DNA from: Acidobacteriaceae bacterium
GTDB taxonomy: Bacteria > Acidobacteriota > Terriglobia > Terriglobales > Acidobacteriaceae
Length of the DNA: 14,589 bases
Assembly: GCA_003140705.1 (NCBI GenBank)
Contig: PLKU01000421.1
Location: 17,127-31,715, forward strand
Direction: 5' to 3'
In this document: piece by piece, positions 7,019 to 14,589 of the stretch
Position numbering within the stretch: position 1 is the first letter of the stretch
Layout: every line of letters begins with the position of its first letter
Program-made: the position numbers and the translations under genes
The notes under the pieces: model-generated
The model's input: the letters and a program-made list of their open reading frames with translations, nothing else
Told to the model about the DNA's origin: nothing
Database searches by the model: none

Positions 7019-8523
7019 CCCGCCTCCTTGCGCAGCGACCAAAGCTCCAGTTCCGCCCCAGTCCGGCCCGGCTCCAGTTCCAGGTAAACCCGCTTCGGAT
7101 ACACCTTCGCCCTTACTCTCAGGACGTCTGAAGCTCGATCTTGGTTCAGCGCCACCGCCAGCCGCAGCAGCACCACCGCCCGGTGAACGTGCTTGTGTTC
7201 ATCCGCGGGAATATTCCGCAATGCACGATCCCCCGGCTGCGGCCGGCTCTTCCCCAGGTACCGCGCGATCGCCGAAACTGTAGTTCGCTGCACTTGCGTA
7301 TACCCATAGACTTCAGAGCTCGACACAATATATTGCGTATGCCTGTGGTGTCCCTGGTGGTTGATGAACTTGCCCGTATCGTGCAGCATCGCTGCTGCCG
7401 CCAGCCAGCTCTCATACTCCGGCGGCATCTGGTGTAGCGCCCTAAGCTCTTTGAACAGTTGCACCGCATGGGCTCTCACCGGCTCCGCCCGCTTCAGGTC
7501 CACACCGTAGCGTCGCGCCGTGGCCAGCACGCTCTCCCACCGTTCGTGCTCGAACTCCTTGTGTGCCGTTGCCCGTGCATCCTGCTCCGCCAGCATCTGC
7601 GCCAGAATCCCGTCCCGCAAGCCCAGCTCCGAGTAGCGAAATCCCTTCAGCCCAAAGCTCTCCAACAGTTCCGCGTACACCTGCGTCCCGGCAACGATAA
7701 TCTCCGCCCGTCGCGGTCCAATCCCGGGCACCGCCTCCCGCTCCGGCAGCGTCATCTTTGCAAGCTTTGTCGCGAGCCTCCGCACCTCGCCCGTCGGCAC
7801 AATCCCCGCTAGCCTGCCAACTTGCCCACTCGCTGACTTGCTGCCGGCAATACAAGCATCAGTCAGCGCCGCTGCCGTCCCCGAGGTGGCAATCACCAGC
7901 CTCACGCTCACCGGCTGAATCCTGCGATGCGCCCGCCTCAGCTCCTTCCCAATCCAACGCCGCATTCGCGCCAAGCCTTCTGCAGGCGCCGGATCCTCAC
8001 TCAAAAACTCCTCGGTCAACCGCACTGCCCCCAGCGGAACGCTGATCGTCTCCTTGATTCGCTTGTGTTCTGACAGCGTAATCTCGCAGCTTCCTCCGCC
8101 CAGGTCGATTAACAGCAAGCGCCCGCCAACCCCTGTCCCCGGTCCAGTACCGCCGCCCGCCATCACCCCCAGGTGGATCAGACGTCCCTCTTCCAGTCCT
8201 GAAATCGTCTCCAGGTTCCAGCCCGTCTCCGCCTTCACCCACGCCTGAAACGCCGGCCCATTCCGCGCGTCCCGCATTGCCGCTGTCGCGACGACGCGAA
8301 TCTTTTCCACTCCATGCGTCTGCACCGCCCGCTGAAACCGTTTCAGCGCCCGCAGCGTATTTGCCATCGCCTCCGGAGAAATCAATCCCGACTCAAAGAC
8401 ACTCGCGCCCAGCCGCGTCACCTCGCGATCTTCGGCAACCGTCCGCAACTGGTGCGCCACAACCTTCGCGATCTTCAACCTGCACGAGTTTGACCCTAAA
8501 TCGATAGCTGCAAAAGTAGGCAT
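6970..8523 (-). CDS. ppx: Ppx/GppA exopolyphosphatase with C-terminal HD domain
   Basis: 517 residues from ATG 8523. The N-terminal ASKHA domains show FAAIDLGSNSCRLKIA (4-19, phosphate loop 1), the catalytic-type Glu in SGLEEGRLIHLG (Glu111/112, matching Glu121 of E. coli Ppx) and LLIDLGGGSCEI (phosphate loop 2). The C-terminal HD-type module has AAAMLHDTGKFINHQGHHRH (His381, Asp382) and a later LRLAVALNQDR helix. The family releases phosphate from polyphosphate ends or converts pppGpp to ppGpp; which activity applies cannot be told here. A GTG at 8559 would add 12 residues and has GAGAGA before it, but the ATG gives the usual family N-terminus and has AAGG close by. The gene is convergent and 49 bp overlapping with sixA. 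Confidence 0.93.
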   Translation of the reverse strand: MPTFAAIDLGSNSCRLKIAKVVAHQLRTVAEDREVTRLGASVFESGLISPEAMANTLRALKRFQRAVQTHGVEKIRVVATAAMRDARNGPAFQAWVKAETGWNLETISGLEEGRLIHLGVMAGGGTGPGTGVGGRLLLIDLGGGSCEITLSEHKRIKETISVPLGAVRLTEEFLSEDPAPAEGLARMRRWIGKELRRAHRRIQPVSVRLVIATSGTAAALTDACIAGSKSASGQVGRLAGIVPTGEVRRLATKLAKMTLPEREAVPGIGPRRAEIIVAGTQVYAELLESFGLKGFRYSELGLRDGILAQMLAEQDARATAHKEFEHERWESVLATARRYGVDLKRAEPVRAHAVQLFKELRALHQMPPEYESWLAAAAMLHDTGKFINHQGHHRHTQYIVSSSEVYGYTQVQRTTVSAIARYLGKSRPQPGDRALRNIPADEHKHVHRAVVLLRLAVALNQDRASDVLRVRAKVYPKRVYLELEPGRTGAELELWSLRKEAGYFREVFGRELFATLV

Positions 8524-8631
8524 AGACCTTACGTGCACTCCCGGAGACTGGAAATTCACTCTCTCGCGTCAAGATACACGACCACCCTGCCCGCCGCCAT
8601 GACTCATCGCACCGCCCGCCCTGCACCGAAT

Positions 8632-8638
8632 TACAATT
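8632..8638 (+). promoter_or_regulatory. Candidate -10 element (TACAATT) before the secreted TPR gene
   Basis: TACAATT lies 33 bp upstream of the ATG at 8672, leaving room for a short leader with an AGGAG site. It lies in the divergent gap between ppx and this gene. No clear -35 hexamer is seen. This is the third copy of the same heptamer upstream of a gene in the window. Confidence 0.35.
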
Positions 8639-8661
8639 CCATACACATACCTTCGATCGGC

Positions 8662-8666
8662 AGGAG
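8662..8666 (+). promoter_or_regulatory. Ribosome binding site AGGAG
   Basis: AGGAG is followed by a 5-nt spacer to ATG 8672. It is the clearest Shine-Dalgarno site in the window and fixes the start of the TPR gene, excluding the overlapping frame that starts at 8533. Confidence 0.7.
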
Positions 8667-8671
8667 CCAGC

Positions 8672-10306
8672 ATGCGCCATCGCTTTGCCATGTTCATCGC
8701 AGTGGCCGCCCTCTTGGCTTCAAAGCTGGCTGGCACTCAGGAAGATCATCACCGCACAGCTCCAGAGATGCTAGGCACCGTCGAGTTCGCCACCTCATGC
8801 AGCAGTGCGGTTCAACCCCAGTTCAATCGAGCCGTCGCCCTCATGCATTCCTTTCAATTTGGCGCTGCCATCGACGGCTTCCACACCATTCTCGCCACTG
8901 AACCGTCCTGTTCAAACGCATATTGGGGAATTGCACTCAGCAGTTGGGGCAACCCATTCTCTGCTGGCCTTAAGTCCCCCACTCAACTCGAGCAGGGGCT
9001 GAAGGCAATCAATCAGGCGCACGCTGCCCCGCCAAAGTCGCCCCGCGAAAGCGCCTACATCGATGCCGTCGCGCATCTTTACCTGGATGCCGACCATATC
9101 GACCAGCATTCCCGGCAATTGGCGTATGAAAGCGCAATGAGCTCCGTCAGTGCCGCTTACCCCGACGACAATGAGGCCGCCATCTTCTACGCGCTGGCAC
9201 TCGCCTCCGCCGCCGATCCTGCCGACAAGACATACGCAAAGCAACTCAAAGCAGGCGCCATCCTCGAAAGCCTATTCGCGAAATATCCAGATCATCCTGG
9301 CCTGGCTCACTACATCATCCACACCTACGATGTGCCGCCACTCGCCGGGCGAGCCATCGCAGCTGCGCAGCGCTATGCTCAGATTGCCCCGTCCACGCCG
9401 CACGCTTTGCACATGCCATCCCACACCTTCACACGGGTCGGCGATTGGCAAAGCTCCATCGACGCCAACATAGCCTCCGCGGCGGCGGCGCGAAATGCCG
9501 CTCAAGTTCCCGATGAGTTGCACGCCATGGACTACATGGTCTACGCCTACTTGCAGACCGCGCAGGACAATGCTGCCAGCCATCTTGTTGAAGCAGCCCC
9601 TCAGAGTTTCGCCCGCTTCGATCCGGCAGCTCCCGTCACCGGAGCGGGGAGCCCCGCTGCCGCATACTTCGCGAACGCGGCCATTCCTGCTCGCTTTCTT
9701 CTTGAACGCCAGGCCTGGGCCGATGCAGCAAAGCTCGACCCGCTCACCAGCCCATTTCCCTACACCGATGCCATCACCTACCTCGCTCGCGGCCTGGGCG
9801 CTGCACATCAAAACGATCGCGCCGCCGCGCGCTCAGCCATCGCATCGTTGGCGCAGATGCGGGACAAACTCACTGCAACGAAAGAGAGCTATTGGGCCAA
9901 CCAGGTTGAAATTCAGCGCCAGGAAGTGTCCGCGTGGCTTGCCTTCGCTGAAGGCGACAGTCGGGGTGCTCTCGCCGGAATGCGCGCGGCGGCAGAACAG
10001 GAAGACAAGACTGAAAAAAATGTTGTCACGCCCGGACCACTCGCGCCCGCGCGCGAACTGCTCGCAGAATTGCTGCTCCAGTTGAATCGCCCCTCCGAAG
10101 CACTCAAGGAATTCGCAGCCACGCTGACCCGGGAGCCAAACCGCTTTCGATCCCTCTACGGGGCAGCTCAGTCAGCCAGGCTGGCCGGTGACCTTCCAAC
10201 AGCACAGGCATATTTCCGAAGACTGCTCATGGTTGCGGAGCGCGCCGATCAGCCGGGACGTTCGGAGATCGCGGAAGCGCGTAGGTGGACCTCGCCTCCG
10301 GAATAG
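8672..10306 (+). CDS. Secreted TPR-like protein with conserved-type His cluster
   Basis: 544 residues. Residues 1-21 (MRHRFAMFIAVAALLASKLA) form a signal-peptide-like segment, so it is probably periplasmic. The rest is alpha-helical repeat, with TPR-like helices around 50-115, 165-205, 225-275 and 430-530. The segment 205-290 is unusually rich in placed histidines: HPGLAHYIIHTYD (His208, 213, 217), PHALHMPSHTF (His244, 247, 251) and DELHAMDYMVYAYLQ (His284). From memory these blocks recur in a widespread, uncharacterised bacterial TPR family, as do the Cys43 and Cys80 contexts (TSCSSAV, PSCSNAYWGIALS). No known enzyme motif is present. Metal binding or an exchanged ligand is a possibility, not a finding. 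The gene is divergent from ppx and 91 bp upstream of the split M48 gene. Confidence 0.85.
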   Translation: MRHRFAMFIAVAALLASKLAGTQEDHHRTAPEMLGTVEFATSCSSAVQPQFNRAVALMHSFQFGAAIDGFHTILATEPSCSNAYWGIALSSWGNPFSAGLKSPTQLEQGLKAINQAHAAPPKSPRESAYIDAVAHLYLDADHIDQHSRQLAYESAMSSVSAAYPDDNEAAIFYALALASAADPADKTYAKQLKAGAILESLFAKYPDHPGLAHYIIHTYDVPPLAGRAIAAAQRYAQIAPSTPHALHMPSHTFTRVGDWQSSIDANIASAAAARNAAQVPDELHAMDYMVYAYLQTAQDNAASHLVEAAPQSFARFDPAAPVTGAGSPAAAYFANAAIPARFLLERQAWADAAKLDPLTSPFPYTDAITYLARGLGAAHQNDRAAARSAIASLAQMRDKLTATKESYWANQVEIQRQEVSAWLAFAEGDSRGALAGMRAAAEQEDKTEKNVVTPGPLAPARELLAELLLQLNRPSEALKEFAATLTREPNRFRSLYGAAQSARLAGDLPTAQAYFRRLLMVAERADQPGRSEIAEARRWTSPPE

Positions 10307-10397
10307 CCGCCCGCAATTGAGTACTTCCGGGCTTTGACCTCTGAGCAGCGGCCGTGCAAGAGTCTCTGAGTGAACCGTCATCCGTGACGTTGGAATC

Positions 10398-11546
10398 GTG
10401 AAGAAGATAGCCGCTATGTCGATCGACGCTGGATTTCCGGCTGCCCTTGCCGGAGTGCTTTGCCTCGGCGCGTCTCTTGCCGGCCATGCACAGTTGGTCA
10501 CGATCCAACCCATGGGCACCGATGTTTATGTGCAGGTTCAATCCGAAGCTACCGGCGAAGTTTCAATCAATGCCTGGTCCGGCAACGGCAGGACTGACCT
10601 CGTTGCGGTCCTGCCAGAGGTCCTGCGCTGTCAGGGCAGCTTAAAGCCCTATTCGACCGGGTCAAACAAGATCAGTTGCTCAAGGGCGCTGCGGCGCAAC
10701 GGTCTTGCGCTCGAAGAAGTGCTCGACCTGGCACCCATCATGCAAAGGCTCGACGGCAAGACTGGAGTCCAACTCTGGCTCAATGACCCGCGTCTTGGAT
10801 TTGAATCCATATCGGTGCCGATGGAGGAGCAGGTAGGGTCAATGCGCGTCACTCGAACTGCGCACTTCGAGGCCGGAACTGTACCCCCGCCGATCCACAT
10901 TCAATTTGGTTACCGCACCGATCAATTGGCTGGAGTTTACCTTCCCGTTGTTGCCTTGGCGCTGGCAATCACTTTTCTGGCCGCGACCTTCCCTCGCATC
11001 GGAGCAGCCGGGCTGATCCGTTCCATCATGCTGCTGGGCGCGATTCTCTGGATGGCCACCGCCGCTCAACTTCAGGTGGGAGCACCTGTCCACGTCCTTC
11101 TTTATGGCAACCAGCTGGCAAACCTTGCCGCACTGTGTTTGGAATTCTGGCCGCCCCTCGTCTTTGTTGCCACTGGCGTTGCGTTGGGGAGCTGGAATCA
11201 GGACAACTGGAAGCCCCTCAGCAAATTCAATGAAGTCTTTTGGAGATTTGCCATCATCCCGCTTGTGCTCACGTCCGTCATCGGCGCCCTTCCCTCAATG
11301 ATGGATCAGGACTGGATCGTTGCCCTACCGTGGCTCGTAGTCGCGCCCCTCTTTGCCCTTCTGCGCCGATCATGGATTCGAGCCGGCGCACGTACCACTG
11401 TTCGGCAATTAACTGATGGCGAATTGAAAGAGCGTGTATCGGCCCTTCTTAGCAGAGCGGGACGTCCCCCCATCAAGGTCTATGTCTCGTCATCGGCGCG
11501 CACACAAGTCGCCACCGCGTTTACCCTTCCCGGCAGAAGTATCTAA
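10398..11546 (+). CDS. M48-type membrane metallopeptidase, N-terminal part (split by in-frame TAA)
   Basis: 382 residues from GTG 10398; an ATG at 10416 is the alternative start. A signal-peptide-like N-terminus ending GHAQ (about 1-32) is followed by an extracytoplasmic domain (about 33-172) with two cysteines (Cys78, Cys94) that could pair. Then come about five TM helices (around 178-198, 206-224, 232-265, 284-300, 307-322). The last part (340-382), with LTDGELKERVSALLSRAG and VATAFTLPGRSI, matches the segment that precedes the HExxH helix in Ste24/HtpX-like M48 peptidases, where a sequence of the type 'xNAFxxPGxxIxxTxxLxxxL' leads into the active site. Translation ends at TAA 11544-11546 before the zinc site, so this product alone cannot be a peptidase. 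It joins the next frame exactly. Confidence 0.85.
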   Translation: MKKIAAMSIDAGFPAALAGVLCLGASLAGHAQLVTIQPMGTDVYVQVQSEATGEVSINAWSGNGRTDLVAVLPEVLRCQGSLKPYSTGSNKISCSRALRRNGLALEEVLDLAPIMQRLDGKTGVQLWLNDPRLGFESISVPMEEQVGSMRVTRTAHFEAGTVPPPIHIQFGYRTDQLAGVYLPVVALALAITFLAATFPRIGAAGLIRSIMLLGAILWMATAAQLQVGAPVHVLLYGNQLANLAALCLEFWPPLVFVATGVALGSWNQDNWKPLSKFNEVFWRFAIIPLVLTSVIGALPSMMDQDWIVALPWLVVAPLFALLRRSWIRAGARTTVRQLTDGELKERVSALLSRAGRPPIKVYVSSSARTQVATAFTLPGRSI

Positions 11547-11549
11547 ATG
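11544..11549 (+). other. In-frame stop/start junction (TAA-ATG) splitting the M48 gene
   Basis: The codon after ...LPGRSI is TAA and the next codon, in the same frame, is ATG, opening MTAPLVRSLSKPEVDAVAAH. Changing one base of the stop (TAA to TAT or TAC, Tyr) would restore one continuous protein of 827 residues. There is no Shine-Dalgarno sequence ahead of the ATG, so separate translation of the second half would depend on restart after termination. Confidence 0.85.
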
Positions 11550-12881
11550 ACCGCGCCCCTGGTGCGCTCACTCAGCAAGCCAGAGGTGGATGCAGTCGCG
11601 GCACACGAGCTGGCGCACGTCAGTCAATCGAGCCGCGGTCAATGGACCGCACTCGCTTTGGCGATGGCCCTTTTCGGAACGCCCTTGAACGTGACACTCC
11701 TCTCCTTGCCCGACGGACTGTTGGCCGCCATCTTGCTTCTGTTAGTCGTGCTGTTCACATCGCTCTACTCATCGCGAAAGCATGAGTTCGCTGCCGACGC
11801 CTACGCCGCTGCGCTCACCGGGGATCCGCGCGCGATGATCAGTTCCCTCGCCAGAATCGCTCGCAAAAACAAAACCTCGCTTGATATGAACGTCGCCGTG
11901 GAGTGGCTCTCCACACATCCATCCACGCGCAAACGCATCCGTGCGTTGGCCGCTGCCTCCCGGTTGGATCCGACCGAAGTCGAGAGCCTTTGCTCCACCG
12001 ACGATCCCGGTCCATCCTACGAACTCCCGCCGGACGAAAGCGTCGCAACAGTCTTTACGCCCGCCTGGCAGACCATGAACGCAGGTGCCTACGGTTGGAC
12101 CGCACTTTTCGGCTGCAGCGTCGCTGGACTGTCGCTCGCCTGGCTGCTCTATAAAACGACGGGAGCTGGAACGTTGCAGCTTCTATTGGGAATTGCACTC
12201 GGAAGCCTGCTCACCAAGGGCTTCGCCGCAGCCGTCATCGCCAGAAACTTTGCGAGAATGCAGCACAAGCTGGAGGCCAAGCTTGGTGTGAGCGGAAGAC
12301 TCGTCGGCCTTGCAGCCGATAGCGAGCCGCGCTTGTACGGCGGCCGCCGCTTTTCCGACGCTGGGATTCTCTGGTTTGGCGATGGCAGGCTTTGTTATCG
12401 AAGCGAGCGCACCTCGATCAATCTCAATCCAGCGGATATAGTTGACCTCACCAGGGTAGCCGCATCGCCGTCAAATTGGTTCCGGCTCATGCCGATGGTG
12501 CGTTTTCGTCGGCCGGAATCTGGCGACGTTGAGGCCTTCATCCTGCATCCGGTGGACTGGTTCCCCACTCAGCGGCATTTGTTCAACTCCCTTCAACGCT
12601 GGAGAGCGAGCGAGACTTCAACCCAAGCTTCATCCATTGCCGGATTCAACCGAGTTGAAGGCCAGCCTTTCGCAAGTGTCAGGGTTGGTGTACTCATACC
12701 AGCCCTCGGAATTTCCCTGGGCGCCGCATTGATAGCGGCGATTCCATTGGTCCTGGCCCTTCACATCGGATGGTGGTTCCTCTGGTACGCGCTTGCCATC
12801 GCCGCGTGTGCGCAGATCTTCATGTTCTTGCCTTCCATGCTCTATCGGCCCCCATTTGTCCCCCGCTCCGTCGACGCCTAG
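11547..12881 (+). CDS. M48-type metallopeptidase, catalytic C-terminal part
   Basis: 444 residues. AAHELAHV supplies the zinc-binding HExxH (His20, Glu21, His24) and RKHEFAADAYAA the third ligand region (Glu80, with Asp84), separated by two TM helices (about 33-52 and 56-74) as in HtpX/Ste24 proteases. STHPSTRKRIRAL (about 122-134) is the usual M48 end-of-domain segment. Two more TM helices follow (about 183-201 and 207-230). Then comes a soluble beta-rich module at about 245-355 (ILWFGDGRLCYRS, INLNPADIVDLTRV) resembling bacterial PH-like domains, and a C-terminal pair of TM helices (about 378-430). The family degrades or processes membrane proteins. The frame is intact over 1.3 kb with all zinc ligands, arguing against long-standing decay. 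It begins exactly after the stop of the preceding frame. Confidence 0.88.
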   Translation: MTAPLVRSLSKPEVDAVAAHELAHVSQSSRGQWTALALAMALFGTPLNVTLLSLPDGLLAAILLLLVVLFTSLYSSRKHEFAADAYAAALTGDPRAMISSLARIARKNKTSLDMNVAVEWLSTHPSTRKRIRALAAASRLDPTEVESLCSTDDPGPSYELPPDESVATVFTPAWQTMNAGAYGWTALFGCSVAGLSLAWLLYKTTGAGTLQLLLGIALGSLLTKGFAAAVIARNFARMQHKLEAKLGVSGRLVGLAADSEPRLYGGRRFSDAGILWFGDGRLCYRSERTSINLNPADIVDLTRVAASPSNWFRLMPMVRFRRPESGDVEAFILHPVDWFPTQRHLFNSLQRWRASETSTQASSIAGFNRVEGQPFASVRVGVLIPALGISLGAALIAAIPLVLALHIGWWFLWYALAIAACAQIFMFLPSMLYRPPFVPRSVDA

Positions 12882-12964
12882 CCCAGAAGTGAACCAGTGC
12901 CTTCTCCGCCTAGATTCCTGATTTAACCGCACGGTCCTCATTATCAAAACTCAAGCGGCAAACA

Positions 12965-14589
12965 CTACTTCATCGCTTCCGCCCATTCCTGCTCTCCCCG
13001 TTTCAGTAAAGCGGAGCGGTCCTCGGCAAGGATGAAGCGTTGCTTGATCAGTTCATCCACAGCAGCTGCGTACCGCGTCGCATAGTCATCGCTTCTTTCG
13101 TAACGTTCGGCAATGGATTTGCGAGGGTCGCCGGTCCTCTCGCGTTCGACAGCGTCTTTGGGGAATGGCAGGTAAGACCCTTCGAACGCGACCCTCTGAT
13201 CCGGCGCGCCAATCGAAGCGTCGCGCAGGTTCCAACTAGCGTACGTTGCCAACGGAACGGTGATCTCTGGCAGCCGCACACCATCGCGTTCGTTGCCGTC
13301 GACGTCGACCTGCGGCACAAGCACTGGAAGCGCTTCGCCCACCTTGGGCGGCTGCACGCTGAGAATTCCCTGCTGCCAGTTCGGGCCAAAATCGAGACGC
13401 CTTGCTTCATTCGCCTCATGCGGCAGATTCACTCCCGGAATCGCCGGAAACGCGTACCTGCTCAACGGCACAAGCGTTCCGTCATCAATCCTCGGATACC
13501 TGCTTGCAGGCGGAGGCACGTTGCTTTGCACCCATGCATCCATGTTGAGAATCATCGCGCGCGTAAAGTACCTTGACGCCAGCGGCGATTGTCGTTGTTG
13601 CCCGAAGGAATCTCCGCTTCCCTTTTCTGGCGGAAACGGTCCCGCAGAGTGCTGCAGTCCCGTGAAGTGGTAGATGCGCACTGAGTCAGAGATCGGCGCA
13701 TCGTGCATCCCATCGGCTTCTACGTGAATCAACGCTGCCGCGCGGCCCCAGTACTCATAGGATGTGCTCAGAAAGAAAATCTTCGGCACAACCTTCTCGG
13801 CTTTTGCGCGATCAAGCAGCCCTCCAGTCTCCCCAGTGATCGGATCGCGTTCAGGTAAATCAGTAAACGGAAACAGATCCGTTGGGAAGAATACCGACGA
13901 TGTCGGCTGAGCGTCCCGCGATGGCTGCGCAAACCGATAATTGAAGCTGCCCCGGCCCGCTCCCGCAATGTTCACCAGCACTCCATCGAGGGCCATGCGT
14001 CCATCTTCGTCGGCATTGAAGCCCTGATAAAGAAAGTCCCGCAAGAACCGCCCGGTCTGCGAACTTCCCTGTCCATAAACCCGCTTTGCCGGAGCAATCG
14101 CGTCTGGCGCGTGTTTTGCGTAAGATGCAAAGTCGCGAAACGCGGCGAACCCTCCGCCCGCCACAACAGGATCGGCAACGACGTAGATGTACTCGTAAAT
14201 CTTCCCCGGCTTGAAGCCCCCGTTCAAATGGATAAAGCCGTTGCTCGGAACGAGCTTGCCGTCGACCGTGTGCGCAAACTGCCATTCGTTTGCAGGAATC
14301 ATGGTGCGGGGTCCGTTGCGCGAATCCCGAACTGTCAATGTGTTGCGATGATCGTCGGGAGCTGAAACAGGGTACTCGGTGCCCCCAATGCGGCCCGAAA
14401 TGACGTGCCCGAGCGGTATCTCAAGCATTGCATTTGAAGGCATCAGGTCACCGCGCAGCAAGCCCGTAATCGTCTTGCCACCTTCCTTTGCCACGGGCGC
14501 CGTAAAACGCAGCGTGCCTGGCCCTGTTGCGTCCCATTGCCAGCCCAGGCTCACCACCGTGAACCCGTCCCGCAGCAACCACGCGTCCC
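12965..14589 (-). CDS. Large alpha/beta hydrolase domain protein, N-terminus beyond window edge
   Basis: 540 residues are visible; the frame is open to the right edge (reading DAWLLRDGFTVVSLGWQWDA there), so the start lies beyond base 14589. It resembles the family of large, usually secreted alpha/beta hydrolases with an inserted beta-rich N-terminal region (Pfam Abhydrolase_10-like, named from memory). VYGQGSSQTGRFLRDFL holds a GxSxxG nucleophile elbow (Ser about residue 176 of the visible part). FFLSTSYEYWGR may carry the acidic residue and YHFTGLQHSAG the catalytic His. The expected reaction is ester hydrolysis, substrate unknown. The C-terminus is charged and helical and ends in EWAEAMK with stop TAG. 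It is convergent with the M48 gene, with 83 bp between them. Its signal peptide, if any, cannot be seen. Confidence 0.85.
   Translation of the reverse strand, partial: DAWLLRDGFTVVSLGWQWDATGPGTLRFTAPVAKEGGKTITGLLRGDLMPSNAMLEIPLGHVISGRIGGTEYPVSAPDDHRNTLTVRDSRNGPRTMIPANEWQFAHTVDGKLVPSNGFIHLNGGFKPGKIYEYIYVVADPVVAGGGFAAFRDFASYAKHAPDAIAPAKRVYGQGSSQTGRFLRDFLYQGFNADEDGRMALDGVLVNIAGAGRGSFNYRFAQPSRDAQPTSSVFFPTDLFPFTDLPERDPITGETGGLLDRAKAEKVVPKIFFLSTSYEYWGRAAALIHVEADGMHDAPISDSVRIYHFTGLQHSAGPFPPEKGSGDSFGQQRQSPLASRYFTRAMILNMDAWVQSNVPPPASRYPRIDDGTLVPLSRYAFPAIPGVNLPHEANEARRLDFGPNWQQGILSVQPPKVGEALPVLVPQVDVDGNERDGVRLPEITVPLATYASWNLRDASIGAPDQRVAFEGSYLPFPKDAVERERTGDPRKSIAERYERSDDYATRYAAAVDELIKQRFILAEDRSALLKRGEQEWAEAMK

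Noticed and set aside
6467..7042. Minus-strand frame of 191 codons opposite sixA
   Set aside because: The plus strand carries intact SixA motifs (LMRHA, VVGHNP); the antisense frame shows no domain and would also conflict with ppx.
10334..10362. TTGACC at 10334 as a -35 box for the M48 gene
   Set aside because: The matching -10 position reads CAAGAG, too poor to support a promoter.
12882..12964. Possible terminator between the M48 gene and the hydrolase gene
   Set aside because: Only a 5-bp AGAAG/CTTCT stem with an 11-nt loop and no T-run; not supported.

Overview
The window looks like a piece of chromosome from a soil-type Acidobacteriota (Terriglobia-like) bacterium. This is a judgement from overall composition (GC-rich), the abundance of TPR proteins, and a gene content (rhomboid, UbiA-like/methyltransferase pair, SixA/Ppx, N-terminally extended M48 peptidase, large secreted alpha/beta hydrolase) that resembles that phylum. 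No rRNA or other phylogenetic marker is present, so the assignment is tentative. I see no tRNA, rRNA, CRISPR array, transposase, integrase or phage gene.

Layout. Positions 1-1569 (minus) hold most of an exported TPR protein whose C-terminus lies beyond the left edge. A 336-bp gap with one clear hairpin follows. purH (1906-3480, minus) encodes the bifunctional enzyme of the last two steps of IMP synthesis. It is divergent from a rhomboid intramembrane protease gene (3731-4603, plus) across a 250-bp gap. The rhomboid start codon lies inside a near-perfect 12-bp inverted repeat. Next on the plus strand come a UbiA-like multi-pass membrane protein (from about 4674) and a SAM-dependent methyltransferase, overlapping by ATGA and so probably translationally coupled. 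sixA (6491-7018) follows. sixA runs tail-to-tail into ppx (minus, 6970-8523), and their coding ends overlap by 49 bp.

The right half holds a secreted TPR protein with a conserved-looking histidine cluster (8672-10306), then an M48-type membrane metallopeptidase. That peptidase is cut into two open reading frames by one in-frame TAA at 11544-11546 (10398-11546 and 11547-12881). Finally, a large alpha/beta hydrolase (12965-14589, minus) runs off the right edge.

The most notable point is the split M48 peptidase. The two halves lie in the same frame with no missing sequence, the stop sits where an M48 protein would have one ordinary residue, and the next codon is ATG. It may be a sequencing error, a very recent pseudogene, or two proteins linked by stop/restart. 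Other points are the start-codon-sequestering repeat at the rhomboid gene, a recurring TACAATT element ahead of three genes, a divergent UbiA-like/methyltransferase pair, and codon third-position bias that follows the DNA strand rather than the gene.
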